Below are positions 7,643 to 14,772 of a stretch of DNA of 64,000 bases, piece after piece (positions within the stretch are counted from its first letter, which is position 1; every line of letters begins with the position of its first letter). The stretch is from Miltoncostaea sp963770865 (GTDB taxonomy: Bacteria > Actinomycetota > Thermoleophilia > Miltoncostaeales > Miltoncostaeaceae). The stretch spans positions 62,001-126,000 of the forward strand of contig CAVYRD010000001.1 in the NCBI GenBank assembly GCA_963770865.1. The letters run 5' to 3'. The notes beneath the pieces are model-generated. The model saw nothing but the letters and a program-made list of their open reading frames with translations, was not told the DNA's origin and ran no database searches. The position numbers and the translations under genes are program-made.

Positions 7643-8099
7643 AGGCGAGGCGCAGGTCGGTGCCGCGCCCGGACGGGCGGATCTCGAGCCGGTCGGCGAG
7701 GGCGCCCATGATGATCAGGCCGCGCCCGTGCTCGCTCGAGGCCGGCGGCGGCGCGCGCAGCGCGGCCGGAGGATGCGATCCCGGGCGCCCCGAGTCGACG
7801 ACGCGGACGCGCGCCCGGCCGGCCGTCGCGGCGACCTCGATCAGGACGGGGGCGCCCGGAGAGGACCCGTGCTCGACCGCGTTCGTGAGGGCCTCGGAGA
7901 CGGCGAGCACGACCCGGTCGACCGACTCCGCCTCCCAGCCCTGCCGCCGCAGAGCCCGTCGCACCAGGGAGCGCCCGGGCTCGAGCGACTCGCCGACGGC
8001 GCGCAGCGCCAGCCGCTCCGTCGTGGCCTGCGGCGCGGCCGGCGAGACGACCGCCCGGGGTTGGAGGGTGCGCGCCGGTATCGCTCGTGCGGTGCCCAT
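7632..8099 (-). CDS. RsbW/SpoIIAB-like anti-sigma factor kinase (HATPase_c_2)
   Basis: A 155-residue GHKL ATPase of the anti-sigma type. The N box reads SEALTNAVEHG, the G1 box VRVVDSGRPG and the G2 box EHGRGLIIMGALAD, in the right order. The first 35 residues are a poorly conserved extension. Proteins of this family bind and inhibit a sigma factor or phosphorylate an anti-anti-sigma partner (SpoIIAA/RsbV type); neither partner is next to it here. It is divergent from the hydrolase gene at 8213, with an 11-bp-spaced repeat between them. The family is clear; target unknown. Confidence 0.85.
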   Translation of the reverse strand: MGTARAIPARTLQPRAVVSPAAPQATTERLALRAVGESLEPGRSLVRRALRRQGWEAESVDRVVLAVSEALTNAVEHGSSPGAPVLIEVAATAGRARVRVVDSGRPGSHPPAALRAPPPASSEHGRGLIIMGALADRLEIRPSGRGTDLRLAFSA

Positions 8100-8169
8100 G
8101 TCCGTCTCCTGCTTCCCCGTCGGGCGCGTCGCGCCTTCCGCCTGTCACGCAATTGGGTACGCCGCGCGT

Positions 8170-8198
8170 CTCACGGCCCGGTCACGGCCGGCTGACGG
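8170..8198 (+). promoter_or_regulatory. candidate SARP-type operator: three heptamers, 11-bp period
   Basis: CTCACGG (8170-8176), GTCACGG (8181-8187) and CTGACGG (8192-8198) start 11 bp apart, directly before a TAGCGT -10-like box (8200-8205) and the ATG at 8213. The closeness suggests a leaderless transcript. The copies diverge more than in the other two arrays and sit closer to the -10, so this is the weakest of the three sites. Confidence 0.5.
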
Positions 8199-8212
8199 GT
8201 AGCGTCCTGGGC

Positions 8213-8836
8213 ATGGCCGAGACCGTCCGCGAGATCGCGACGCCGCAGGGCCCGGCGCGGGCGCACCTGCGCCTGCCGGAGAGCCCGCGAGCCGCCCTCG
8301 TGCTGGGCCACGGGGCCGGCGGCGGGGTCGCGGCGCCCGACCTGGTCGCCGCGGCGCAGACCGCCCTCGCGATGGACGTGGCGGTCGCCCTCGTCGAGCA
8401 GCCCTACCGGGTCGCCGGGCGGCGCTCCCCTCCTCCGGCGCCGCGCCTGGACGCCGCCTGGACGACGATCGTCGAGGACCTCGCGGGGCGGGAACTGGCC
8501 GGCCTGCCGCTCCTCACCGGCGGCCGGTCGTCGGGCGCCCGGGTGGCCTGCCGCACGGCGGCGGCGACCGGCGCGGGGGGGGTCCTCTGCCTCGCCTTCC
8601 CGCTGCAGCCGCCGGCCCGGGCAGGCGCAGCCCCGCGGCCGAGCCGCCTGCCCGAGCTGGAGGCCGTCGCGGTGCCGGTGCTGATCGTGCAGGGCGAGCG
8701 GGACCCGTTCGGGATGCCGCCGGAGGCCCCGGGGCGCACGGTGGTGCGGGTGACCGGCGACCACTCGCTGAAGGCCGACGTGGCGGCGCAAAGGGAGGCC
8801 GTCGGCGGGTGGCTCGCGGCGGTGCTCGGGGAATGA
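8213..8836 (+). CDS. alpha/beta hydrolase (Tex30/KANL3-like, dienelactone-hydrolase fold)
   Basis: A 207-residue alpha/beta hydrolase. It shows the oxyanion strand ALVLGHGAGGG near the N-terminus, the nucleophile elbow GGRSSGARVA, an acid region around VLIVQGERDPFG, and the catalytic His in VTGDHSLK. This matches the short KANL3/Tex30-type hydrolases rather than the true dienelactone hydrolases. The start at ATG 8213 is chosen because it lies 8 bp after a -10-like hexamer and matches the family start; the frame opens further upstream only through the promoter. Candidate SARP heptamers precede it. Substrate unknown. Confidence 0.8.
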   Translation: MAETVREIATPQGPARAHLRLPESPRAALVLGHGAGGGVAAPDLVAAAQTALAMDVAVALVEQPYRVAGRRSPPPAPRLDAAWTTIVEDLAGRELAGLPLLTGGRSSGARVACRTAAATGAGGVLCLAFPLQPPARAGAAPRPSRLPELEAVAVPVLIVQGERDPFGMPPEAPGRTVVRVTGDHSLKADVAAQREAVGGWLAAVLGE

Positions 8837-8893
8837 GACGCGAGGCGGGCCCGCTCTGGACGCCCGTCCGGCACATGTGAGAGCGTCGCGGCG

Positions 8894-10465
8894 ATGCGGC
8901 GCATCCCCGCCCCCATCGCGATCGGCGCCATCGCCTGCGCGGCCGCCGCGGCCGCGGGGTCCGCGCTCGGAGACGTCCGGATCGAGGTCCTGCAGCCGAC
9001 GGTGATCGGGGCGATCGGCGACGGCGCGGCGGACCACGTGCGCATCGTCCGCGACGGGTTCGACGGGACGCTCTCTGTGGGGCAGCAGGGGTTCGGCGAC
9101 CCGTCGATCAGGCCCTCGAGCATCTCCGGCGGGGGGTGCTCGCTCGACTTCCTGGGCAACGTCGTCACCTGCGGCGGCAGCCCCTCGGAGGTCGTCCTCG
9201 TCATGGGCGACGGCGCCGACCGGGTCGCGTTCGCGAACGGGCTCACCCAGAGCTGCGTGGCCTCGCCCGGAGCGGCGACGACGGCGACGGTCCAGCTCGA
9301 GGGCGGAGACGACCTTCTCACGGTCGAGCCCGACGCCAGCCCCGCCGACTGCCCGGGCGGCACGATCTCGACGTCCACGTCGAACGCCGTCTTCCCCTCC
9401 GCCGACGGCGGCCCGGGGAACGACACGATGACCGGGGGGCCGTTCGCCGACACGATGGACGGCGGAAGCGGCGACGACCACGTCGACGGCGCCTTGGGCG
9501 ACGACATCGTGAAGGGCTCCGCGGGCCGCGACACGCTGCTCGGCAGCGGAGGCGGCGACGTGCTGTCCGGCGGCGACGGCAACGACACGCTGAGCGGCGG
9601 CACCGGCGTCGACACACTGGCCGGAGGCGCCGGCAACGACACCATGGAGGGCAACGGGGGGGACGACACCTTCGCCCAGGACGTCACCGGGGCCCCGGAC
9701 GGCGCCGACGCGATGGCCGGCGGCTCGGGGACCGACACGGCCGACTACGGCCGGCGCACCGGGCCGCTGACCGTCAGCGTGGCGAACCCGGCCGACGGCG
9801 ACGGCGCGAGCGGCGAGGGCGACGACGTGAAGGGCGACGTGGAACACGTCATCGGCGGCCAGGCGGGCGATCGCCTCGCCGGCTCCGCGGCCGCGGAGAC
9901 CCTCGACGGCGGCCCGGGCGCCGACGTGATCGACGGCGGCGCCGGTGCGGACGCGCTGAACGCGGGCCCGGGGGCCGACACGGTGGTCGCCGTGGACGGC
10001 GTGCAGGACACCGTCTCCTGCGGGCCCGACGCCGACGTCGCCGTCCTCGACCTCAAGGACACGCTCGTGGTGGGGAGCATCGTCACCCGCTTCGGGACCC
10101 TACGGCTCGTGGACTGCGAGCAGGTGACCCGGCAGGCCGTGGACGACTCGCCGCCGGGCCGTCCCGCGGGGCGGGCGCTCGCGGTGGCCGCCGGCGGCGC
10201 GACCGTCCGCTTCACGTGCCCCCGCACCGCACGCCCGGGCTGCCGCGGAACGCTCGCGGTGCGCGACGCGGCCACGCGGCGCGTGCTCGGCCGGGCCCGC
10301 TACGCGCTTGCGCTCGGCGCCACCGCGCCCATCAGGGTGCCCCTGAGCGCCGCGGAGGTCCGTGGCCTGCGGCGGACGCGGCTGGCCGTGGTGCGGACCG
10401 TCGAGCGCGGGCACTCCCGCGTCGGCCCCCGCGGCGCCGAGTTCCGCCTGCGCGTCGCCGGCTGA
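8894..10465 (+). CDS. secreted RTX-type calcium-binding repeat protein
   Basis: A 523-residue protein with a signal-peptide-like N-terminus (basic MRRIPAP, then a long Ala-rich core). Two blocks of RTX nonapeptide repeats (GGxGNDxxx, for example GGDGNDTLSG, GGAGNDTMEG) occupy about residues 174-262 and 333-365. Such repeats fold into parallel beta-rolls when calcium binds outside the cell. No catalytic domain is obvious. The C-terminal 120 residues include FTCPRTARPGCRGTL, which resembles the Cys-containing C-terminal domains of other actinobacterial secreted repeat proteins. No type I secretion genes are nearby, and the Sec-like leader suggests Sec export. Probably a surface or matrix protein. 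Confidence 0.8.
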   Translation: MRRIPAPIAIGAIACAAAAAAGSALGDVRIEVLQPTVIGAIGDGAADHVRIVRDGFDGTLSVGQQGFGDPSIRPSSISGGGCSLDFLGNVVTCGGSPSEVVLVMGDGADRVAFANGLTQSCVASPGAATTATVQLEGGDDLLTVEPDASPADCPGGTISTSTSNAVFPSADGGPGNDTMTGGPFADTMDGGSGDDHVDGALGDDIVKGSAGRDTLLGSGGGDVLSGGDGNDTLSGGTGVDTLAGGAGNDTMEGNGGDDTFAQDVTGAPDGADAMAGGSGTDTADYGRRTGPLTVSVANPADGDGASGEGDDVKGDVEHVIGGQAGDRLAGSAAAETLDGGPGADVIDGGAGADALNAGPGADTVVAVDGVQDTVSCGPDADVAVLDLKDTLVVGSIVTRFGTLRLVDCEQVTRQAVDDSPPGRPAGRALAVAAGGATVRFTCPRTARPGCRGTLAVRDAATRRVLGRARYALALGATAPIRVPLSAAEVRGLRRTRLAVVRTVERGHSRVGPRGAEFRLRVAG

Positions 10466-10556
10466 GGGGCGCCCCTGACGCGGGGCCGCCGTCTTGGCAT
10501 CGGCGCCCGCCAGGTGGATGCTCGCCCTGCGCATGCGATCTGTGAGGGGAGGCACG

Positions 10557-11702
10557 ATGGGAATCCACACGACGGACGCGCTCCTCCGGGCGATTCCGGA
10601 GATCGCGCCCGTCATCCGCGAGCACGCCTCGGAGGCGGAGCAGAAGAGGCGGCTCTCGCCTCCGGTGATGGACGCGCTCCGCCGCGCCGGGCTGTTCCGG
10701 ATGCTTCTGCCGCGCTCGCTGGGCGGCCTGGAGGTCGATCCGGTGACCTTCGCGCGGGCGACGGAGGCGGTGTCGCGCCACGACCCGGCGGCCGGATGGG
10801 TGCTGCAGGCCGCCAACATCGGCGACTGGTTCGGGGCGCGCTTGCCGGACGACGGCGCGGAGGAGATGTTCGGTGAGGACCCGGACGCGCTCACGGCCGC
10901 GGCCTTCCAGCCGCCGGTCGAGGGGGTCGCCGTCGACGGCGGATACCGGGTGACCGGCCGGCGGCCCCTGGCCAGCACGATCCACGACTCCCGGTGGCTG
11001 ATCGTCATCGCGATCGCCGGAGACGCGGCCGTGGCCACGATAGTGCCGGCCGCAGAGGTGGAGGTGGTGGACACCTGGGACTCGCTCGGCATGCGCGGCA
11101 CCGACAGCAACGACGTGGTGCTCGACGACCTGTTCGTGCCCACGCGGCGGTCGTTCCCGCTGATCCCGTCGTACACGCCGGGATCGCACTACGGGGGGCC
11201 GCTCTACCGGATGTCCGCGGTGAGCGCGCTGGCCTGCGTCCTGGCGCCGATCGCCCTCGCCATCGCGCGCGGGGCGATCGAGGAGCTGCGCGCCCTCGCG
11301 CCGACGAAGGTTTCCATGGGGACCACGCGCGCGCTGCGGGACCGGTCGATCGCCCACTCCCGGCTGGGCCGGGCCGAGGGGCTGGTGCGATCGGCCGGCG
11401 CCTACTTCTACGCGACCCTCGAGGAGTCGTGGGAGCGCGCGCAGACCGGCGCGCCCGACCTCGGCGAGCGCGCGGGCGACCTGCTCGCGGGCGTCCACGC
11501 CGTGGCGAGCTGCGTCGAGGCCGTGGACCTCGTGTACGGGCTGGCGGGCTCGAGCGCCATCTACGAGCGGAGCCCGATCGAGCGTTGCTTCCGCGACATC
11601 CAGACCATCCGCCACCACGGCTTCACCTGCGAGAACCGCCTCGAGGCGGTCGGACAGGTGCTCCTCGGTCTCGAGCCGGAGTTCCCCTTCGTCGCCTTCT
11701 GA
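10557..11702 (+). CDS. acyl-CoA dehydrogenase-family flavoprotein (HsaA/DszC-like)
   Basis: A 381-residue member of the acyl-CoA dehydrogenase superfamily, closer to the flavin-dependent hydroxylase branch (HsaA, DszC and similar) than to true dehydrogenases: it has SPPVMDALRRAGLFRMLLPRSLGG at the start, DPAAGWVLQAA, then DTWDSLGMRGTDSNDVVLDDLFVP. The C-terminal four-helix part holds IYERSPIERCFRDIQTIRHH, typical of the Acyl-CoA_dh_2 domain. ATG 10557 is preferred over upstream starts because of GAGGGGAGG about 5 bases before it. It stands alone between an RTX gene and a reverse-strand repeat gene. The substrate and any reductase partner are not indicated. Confidence 0.85.
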   Translation: MGIHTTDALLRAIPEIAPVIREHASEAEQKRRLSPPVMDALRRAGLFRMLLPRSLGGLEVDPVTFARATEAVSRHDPAAGWVLQAANIGDWFGARLPDDGAEEMFGEDPDALTAAAFQPPVEGVAVDGGYRVTGRRPLASTIHDSRWLIVIAIAGDAAVATIVPAAEVEVVDTWDSLGMRGTDSNDVVLDDLFVPTRRSFPLIPSYTPGSHYGGPLYRMSAVSALACVLAPIALAIARGAIEELRALAPTKVSMGTTRALRDRSIAHSRLGRAEGLVRSAGAYFYATLEESWERAQTGAPDLGERAGDLLAGVHAVASCVEAVDLVYGLAGSSAIYERSPIERCFRDIQTIRHHGFTCENRLEAVGQVLLGLEPEFPFVAF

Positions 11703-11712
11703 GGCAGCGTCG

Positions 11713-11925
11713 TCACCGGCCTCGCGGCGCCGCGGCCCCTCCTGAGCGGCCGGGCTCGTGGATCGTGCGCCCCACGACCACGCTGCCCGGCTCGGGGTCC
11801 TCGCGGACCACGCGCCCGATGACGACGCTGCCGGGCGCGGGGGCCTCGCGGATCACGCGCCCGATGACCTCGCTGCCGGGCTCGGGCGCCTCCCGGATCA
11901 CGCGCCCACGCGGGTTCGTCTGCAT
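11713..11925 (-). CDS. 70-residue protein of tandem 15-residue repeats
   Basis: After a short leader (MQTNPR) the protein consists of three near-identical 15-residue units, consensus GRV(I/V)RE(A/D)P(E/A)PGS(E/V)V(I/V), and a partial fourth (GRTIHEPG), ending in a Gly/Ala/Arg tail. The matching 45-bp DNA repeats occupy 11907-11773. The ATG at 11925 follows GGAGGAG by a suitable gap; the open frame further upstream is not needed. Alternating beta-prone and Pro-Gly turns suggest a small beta-solenoid or hairpin stack. I know no family with this repeat. It is convergent with the acyl-CoA dehydrogenase-like gene. Confidence 0.6.
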   Translation of the reverse strand: MQTNPRGRVIREAPEPGSEVIGRVIREAPAPGSVVIGRVVREDPEPGSVVVGRTIHEPGRSGGAAAPRGR

Positions 11926-12103
11926 CGCCGCTCCTCCGTCCGGGCGGTAGCCCCGCCCTCCCGGACGGTAGGCCGACGCGCGCCCGTTGACAATCGGGCA
12001 CGCCGCCCCGGCGTCGCCGCGGGCGCCGGGGGGCTTTGAGGTGCGGTGCGGATGGGTGGAGACTCGCGCCACATCAATGGCACACGGCGGTCGGGGAGCG
12101 ACG

Positions 12104-12475
12104 ATGGACATCGAGTACGAGCAACTGGACTACGGAGGCACCCTCGCCAAGCTCGCGGAGCTCTACGGCAGCGAGATCCTGCTGGAGGTGCGGGTCGGGA
12201 GCATCAGCGGCCCGTTCCGGCTCGCCGCCCGGGGCGTTCTGACGGGTCCGCCCGACGGCCAGGCGGCGCTCTCGGAGCGACGGGCGGCCGGCGACGACCT
12301 GGAGGCGTTCATGCTCGACTCCGGCGGGTTCTTCACGGTCAAGGAGACGGACTTCACCCACTCCGGATGGCACGCCGGGAGCCTCGCGGGGCAGCCCTCC
12401 GAGCAGCCGCGGCTGAACATCGTCTTCACCGATTCGGTGCTGCACCTCGCCGTGCTTGCCACGGGCCCCGGATGA
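12104..12475 (+). CDS. uncharacterised 123-residue protein
   Basis: A small acidic soluble protein starting MDIEYEQLDYGGTLAKL; the ATG at 12104 has GGGGAG about 6 bases upstream, and an in-frame ATG at 12077 is the alternative. It looks beta-rich (ILLEVRVGSISGPF, RLAARGVLTGPP, FFTVKETDFTHSGW, RLNIVFTDSVLHLAVL) without a signal peptide, membrane helix or recognisable catalytic motif. A perfect bidirectional hairpin separates it from the convergent aminotransferase. Family not recognised. Confidence 0.6.
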   Translation: MDIEYEQLDYGGTLAKLAELYGSEILLEVRVGSISGPFRLAARGVLTGPPDGQAALSERRAAGDDLEAFMLDSGGFFTVKETDFTHSGWHAGSLAGQPSEQPRLNIVFTDSVLHLAVLATGPG

Positions 12476-12484
12476 CGCGCCGAG

Positions 12485-12511
12485 GGCCCGGCCCCCCGAA
12501 GGGGCCGGGCC
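12485..12511. terminator. bidirectional intrinsic-type hairpin
   Basis: An 11-bp perfect GC stem, GGCCCGGCCCC pairing with GGGGCCGGGCC, with a 5-base loop, between the convergent genes ending at 12475 and 12528. There is no U-run, as is common in very high-GC actinobacteria. Confidence 0.75.
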
Positions 12512-12527
12512 GGCCGGGACATCACGG

Positions 12528-13724
12528 TCAGAGCGCCTCGACGGCGGTCCTGATCCGGTCCAGACCCTCCTCCAGCACCTCGTCCGGCGCCGCGTAGGTG
12601 AGGCGGACGTGCCCCTCGCCGCGGTCGCCGAAGGCGCTCCCCGCCACGACGCCCACCGAGTGTCTCTCGATGACGTGGTCGGCGAACTGCTGGGAGGTCA
12701 TCCCGGTGCCGCGGATGTCCGGGAACACGTAGAACGACCCCTCGGGGACCGGGCAGGCGATGCCCGGCATCGCGTCGAGGGCGGCGACCACCATGTCGCG
12801 CTTGGCCTGCAGGCGCCGGGTGGTCTCGGCGACGTGGTCCTGGGGGCCGGTGAGGGCGGCGAGCGCCGCCAGCTGGACGAAGGCCGCGACGTTGGTGACG
12901 GAGTTCTGCTGGAAGATGTCCATCGCGGTGATGAGCTCCCTCTCGGCCACGCACCAGCCGATCCGGAAGCCGGTCATGATGTAGGTCTTGGAGAGGGTGT
13001 TGACCATGATCGAGCGGTCGGCCATCCCCTCGACGGCCGCGATCGTGCGGTGCTGGGCCGGCGGATAGACCATGTGGCTGAAGATCTCGTCGCTCAGCAC
13101 GATCACGTCCGCCTCGCGGCAGATGGCGGCGATCTCCTCGAGCTGGCCGACGAGCATCCCGTTGGGCCGCTGGGGCGTGTTGAGGATGAGCATCTTCGTG
13201 CGCTCGGTGATGAGCGAGCGAAGCGAGTCGAGGTCGAAATGGAAGTCGGGCTCGACCAGCGGGGCGTAGATCACCGTGCCGCCGGCGTAGGTGATCCAGA
13301 ACTCGTCCGGCGGGTAGCCGGGGTTGGGGAATATGACCTCGTCGCCCAGGTCGATCACGGTCAACAGCGACTGGGTGAGCGCGTGCTTGGCGCCCATCGT
13401 GACCAGGACCTCCTCGCGCGACGTCGGGCGGCCGCGCTTGGTGACCTCCTCGGCGATCGCGTCGCGCAGATCGGGAAGCCCGGGGCCGGGGACATAGCGC
13501 ACGTGGCCGTCCATGACGGCCTTGGCGCAGGCCTCCATGATGTGCGGGGCGGGGCGGAACTCCTCGCCCTGGAAGTCGCCCTTCTCGAAGTGGATGACGC
13601 GCCGTCCGGTCTCGCGCTCCTGCGCCTCGGCCTTGCGCATGGATGCCCACTGCTTGGGCAGGACGAAGTGCGCGGTGCGACTGGAGAGCCGGGGGCGTAT
13701 TCGGGGTGGATTAAGCGTGCCCAT
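12528..13724 (-). CDS. class I/II PLP-dependent aminotransferase
   Basis: A 398-residue fold-type I aminotransferase. It shows VTMGAKHAL near the cofactor site, FPNPGYPPDEF, NTPQRPNGML (where many relatives have NPxNPTG), VLSDEIFSHMVY with the PLP-contacting Asp, the Schiff-base lysine in NTLSKTYIMTGFRIGW, and the substrate-carboxylate Arg in VRLTYA near the end. ATG 13724 is preferred because GAGGAG lies 7 bases upstream; the longer open frame is antisense shadow. Length and motifs fit the aspartate/aromatic/alanine-type aminotransferases, but the amino acid used cannot be assigned. It stands alone with a terminator after it. Confidence 0.9.
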   Translation of the reverse strand: MGTLNPPRIRPRLSSRTAHFVLPKQWASMRKAEAQERETGRRVIHFEKGDFQGEEFRPAPHIMEACAKAVMDGHVRYVPGPGLPDLRDAIAEEVTKRGRPTSREEVLVTMGAKHALTQSLLTVIDLGDEVIFPNPGYPPDEFWITYAGGTVIYAPLVEPDFHFDLDSLRSLITERTKMLILNTPQRPNGMLVGQLEEIAAICREADVIVLSDEIFSHMVYPPAQHRTIAAVEGMADRSIMVNTLSKTYIMTGFRIGWCVAERELITAMDIFQQNSVTNVAAFVQLAALAALTGPQDHVAETTRRLQAKRDMVVAALDAMPGIACPVPEGSFYVFPDIRGTGMTSQQFADHVIERHSVGVVAGSAFGDRGEGHVRLTYAAPDEVLEEGLDRIRTAVEAL

Positions 13725-13916
13725 CTTGCATCTCCTCGGGGCGTGATCCATCTGAATCGCCTGACTTGCAACGATCAGCACAAAGGTAGGCGCCCGGTCG
13801 TCGTCCGCCATCAGCGGAAACCCCGATACCGGTCGCCGGATACCCGCGGTCGCCGGCGGCCCGGGTCGTCCGCCCCGGGTTGCCCCGCGCCCATCCGCTC
13901 TGTTAGGACCGCCCGC

Positions 13917-14447
13917 ATGCCCGCCATCCTGGCCTTCCTCGGCGCCCTCGTCGCGATCGTCCTCGTCGCGATCGTGGTCAACAGGGTCCGCGGCGGTCGC
14001 GCGCACTACCTCGACGCCTGGACCCCGGAGCCCGGCGAGCGCCGGCTGCTCGACGATCCGGCCGCCGACTTCTACGTCGTCGCGCGCACGGGCCAGGCGA
14101 GGAAGATGTCGTTCGCGCGCCTCCACCGCACGCACGCGGTCCTGACGGACACCCGAATCGTGATCGCGACCCGCGCCCTCCTCTCCAAGCGGTACATGAT
14201 CACCCACATCGTCCACCTCGGCGGCGACGACGCGCCCGCCGAGCTCGGCCAGCTGAGTGGCGGCCTCTACACGACGGGCTACACCGTGCTCTCCGCGCTC
14301 CCCTCCGCGATGACGGTCGAGGAGGACGGCGCCAAGCGGTACCTGCGGATCGTGCCGGAGCCCACGGCCAGCGGCACGAACATCGAGCACTGCCGGCTCT
14401 ACAGCGACGACGCCGCCGGCTTCCTCGCTGCGGCGACGTCGCGGTGA
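13917..14447 (+). CDS. membrane-anchored protein with PH-like domain
   Basis: A 176-residue protein with one N-terminal transmembrane helix (LAFLGALVAIVLVAIVV) followed by a soluble domain. That domain begins DPAADFYVVARTGQARKMSFARLHRTHAVLTDTRIVIATR, split here only for description, and resembles bacterial PH-like (YdbS/PH-2) modules by its order of strands. It is predicted to face the cytoplasm with the helix as anchor. No partners are coupled to it. A hairpin terminator follows, then the att site of the integrated element. Function unknown. Confidence 0.6.
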   Translation: MPAILAFLGALVAIVLVAIVVNRVRGGRAHYLDAWTPEPGERRLLDDPAADFYVVARTGQARKMSFARLHRTHAVLTDTRIVIATRALLSKRYMITHIVHLGGDDAPAELGQLSGGLYTTGYTVLSALPSAMTVEEDGAKRYLRIVPEPTASGTNIEHCRLYSDDAAGFLAAATSR

Positions 14448-14466
14448 GCACCGGGGCCCGAACGGC

Positions 14467-14491
14467 GAAGGCCCCGCGGAACGGGGCCTTC
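14467..14491 (+). terminator. intrinsic-type terminator hairpin
   Basis: GAAGGCCCCG and CGGGGCCTTC form a 10-bp perfect stem around a 5-base loop, 20 bases after the stop of the PH-like gene. Confidence 0.7.
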
Positions 14492-14495
14492 GGAG

Positions 14496-14539
14496 GAGCG
14501 GATGATGGGACTCGAACCCACGACCTTCTGCATGGCAAG
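14496..14539 (-). repeat. attL: 44-bp copy of the tRNA-Gly 3' half
   Basis: Forty-four bases identical to 23895-23938, running from the anticodon loop through the T arm and acceptor 3' strand of tRNA-Gly(GCC), plus one base beyond the discriminator. The 5' half of the tRNA is missing here, so this is the remnant displaced when an element integrated. The sequences diverge immediately on both sides. Confidence 0.9.
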
Positions 14540-14660
14540 AGGGTTCGGGGGGTTCTGCGGCTCGACCGGATCGGGCGTCGAAATGCGCCCGTAAGCAGGG
14601 GTTTCTTCGCCTTCTGAGCGGAGCGGTCGTGCGCCCGAATCGGCGCTTCTGCGCACCTCA

Positions 14661-14680
14661 TGTGGGATGGACGTGGGATG
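14661..14680 (+). repeat. candidate integrase arm-type site (left)
   Basis: The 20-base sequence TGTGGGATGGACGTGGGATG is identical to 23802-23821. It contains GTGGGATG twice with an 11-base period. It lies about 120 bp inside the left att core, where arm-type sites of tyrosine integrases are found. Confidence 0.5.
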
Positions 14681-14772
14681 GAATCGAGCCTCGACCTGGG
14701 TCGGGCCTTCTTCATTTCGCACCGTGGTGCATCTGCGTCCCGCTCGATCGGTCTTCCTTCTGGCGGTGCGCC

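Larger units (their letters stand above)
14448..14772. other. gene-free stretch holding terminator, attL and integrase arm-like repeat
   Basis: About 325 bases without a convincing gene. It holds the terminator of the upstream gene, the 44-bp left att copy (a severed 3' half of tRNA-Gly), and a 20-bp sequence repeated at the other end of the element. Short open frames here have no ribosome site and no recognisable product. Confidence 0.6.

Noticed and set aside
8894..10465. RTX toxin or type I-secreted enzyme
   Set aside because: Sec-type leader, no catalytic domain and no type I secretion genes nearby.
10470..10490. Fourth SARP site from a single CTGACGC before the acyl-CoA dehydrogenase-like gene
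   Set aside because: Only one copy, no 11-bp repeat.
11987..12020. TTGACA at 11987 as a promoter -35
   Set aside because: No -10-like sequence at 16-18 bp; the next bases are almost pure GC.
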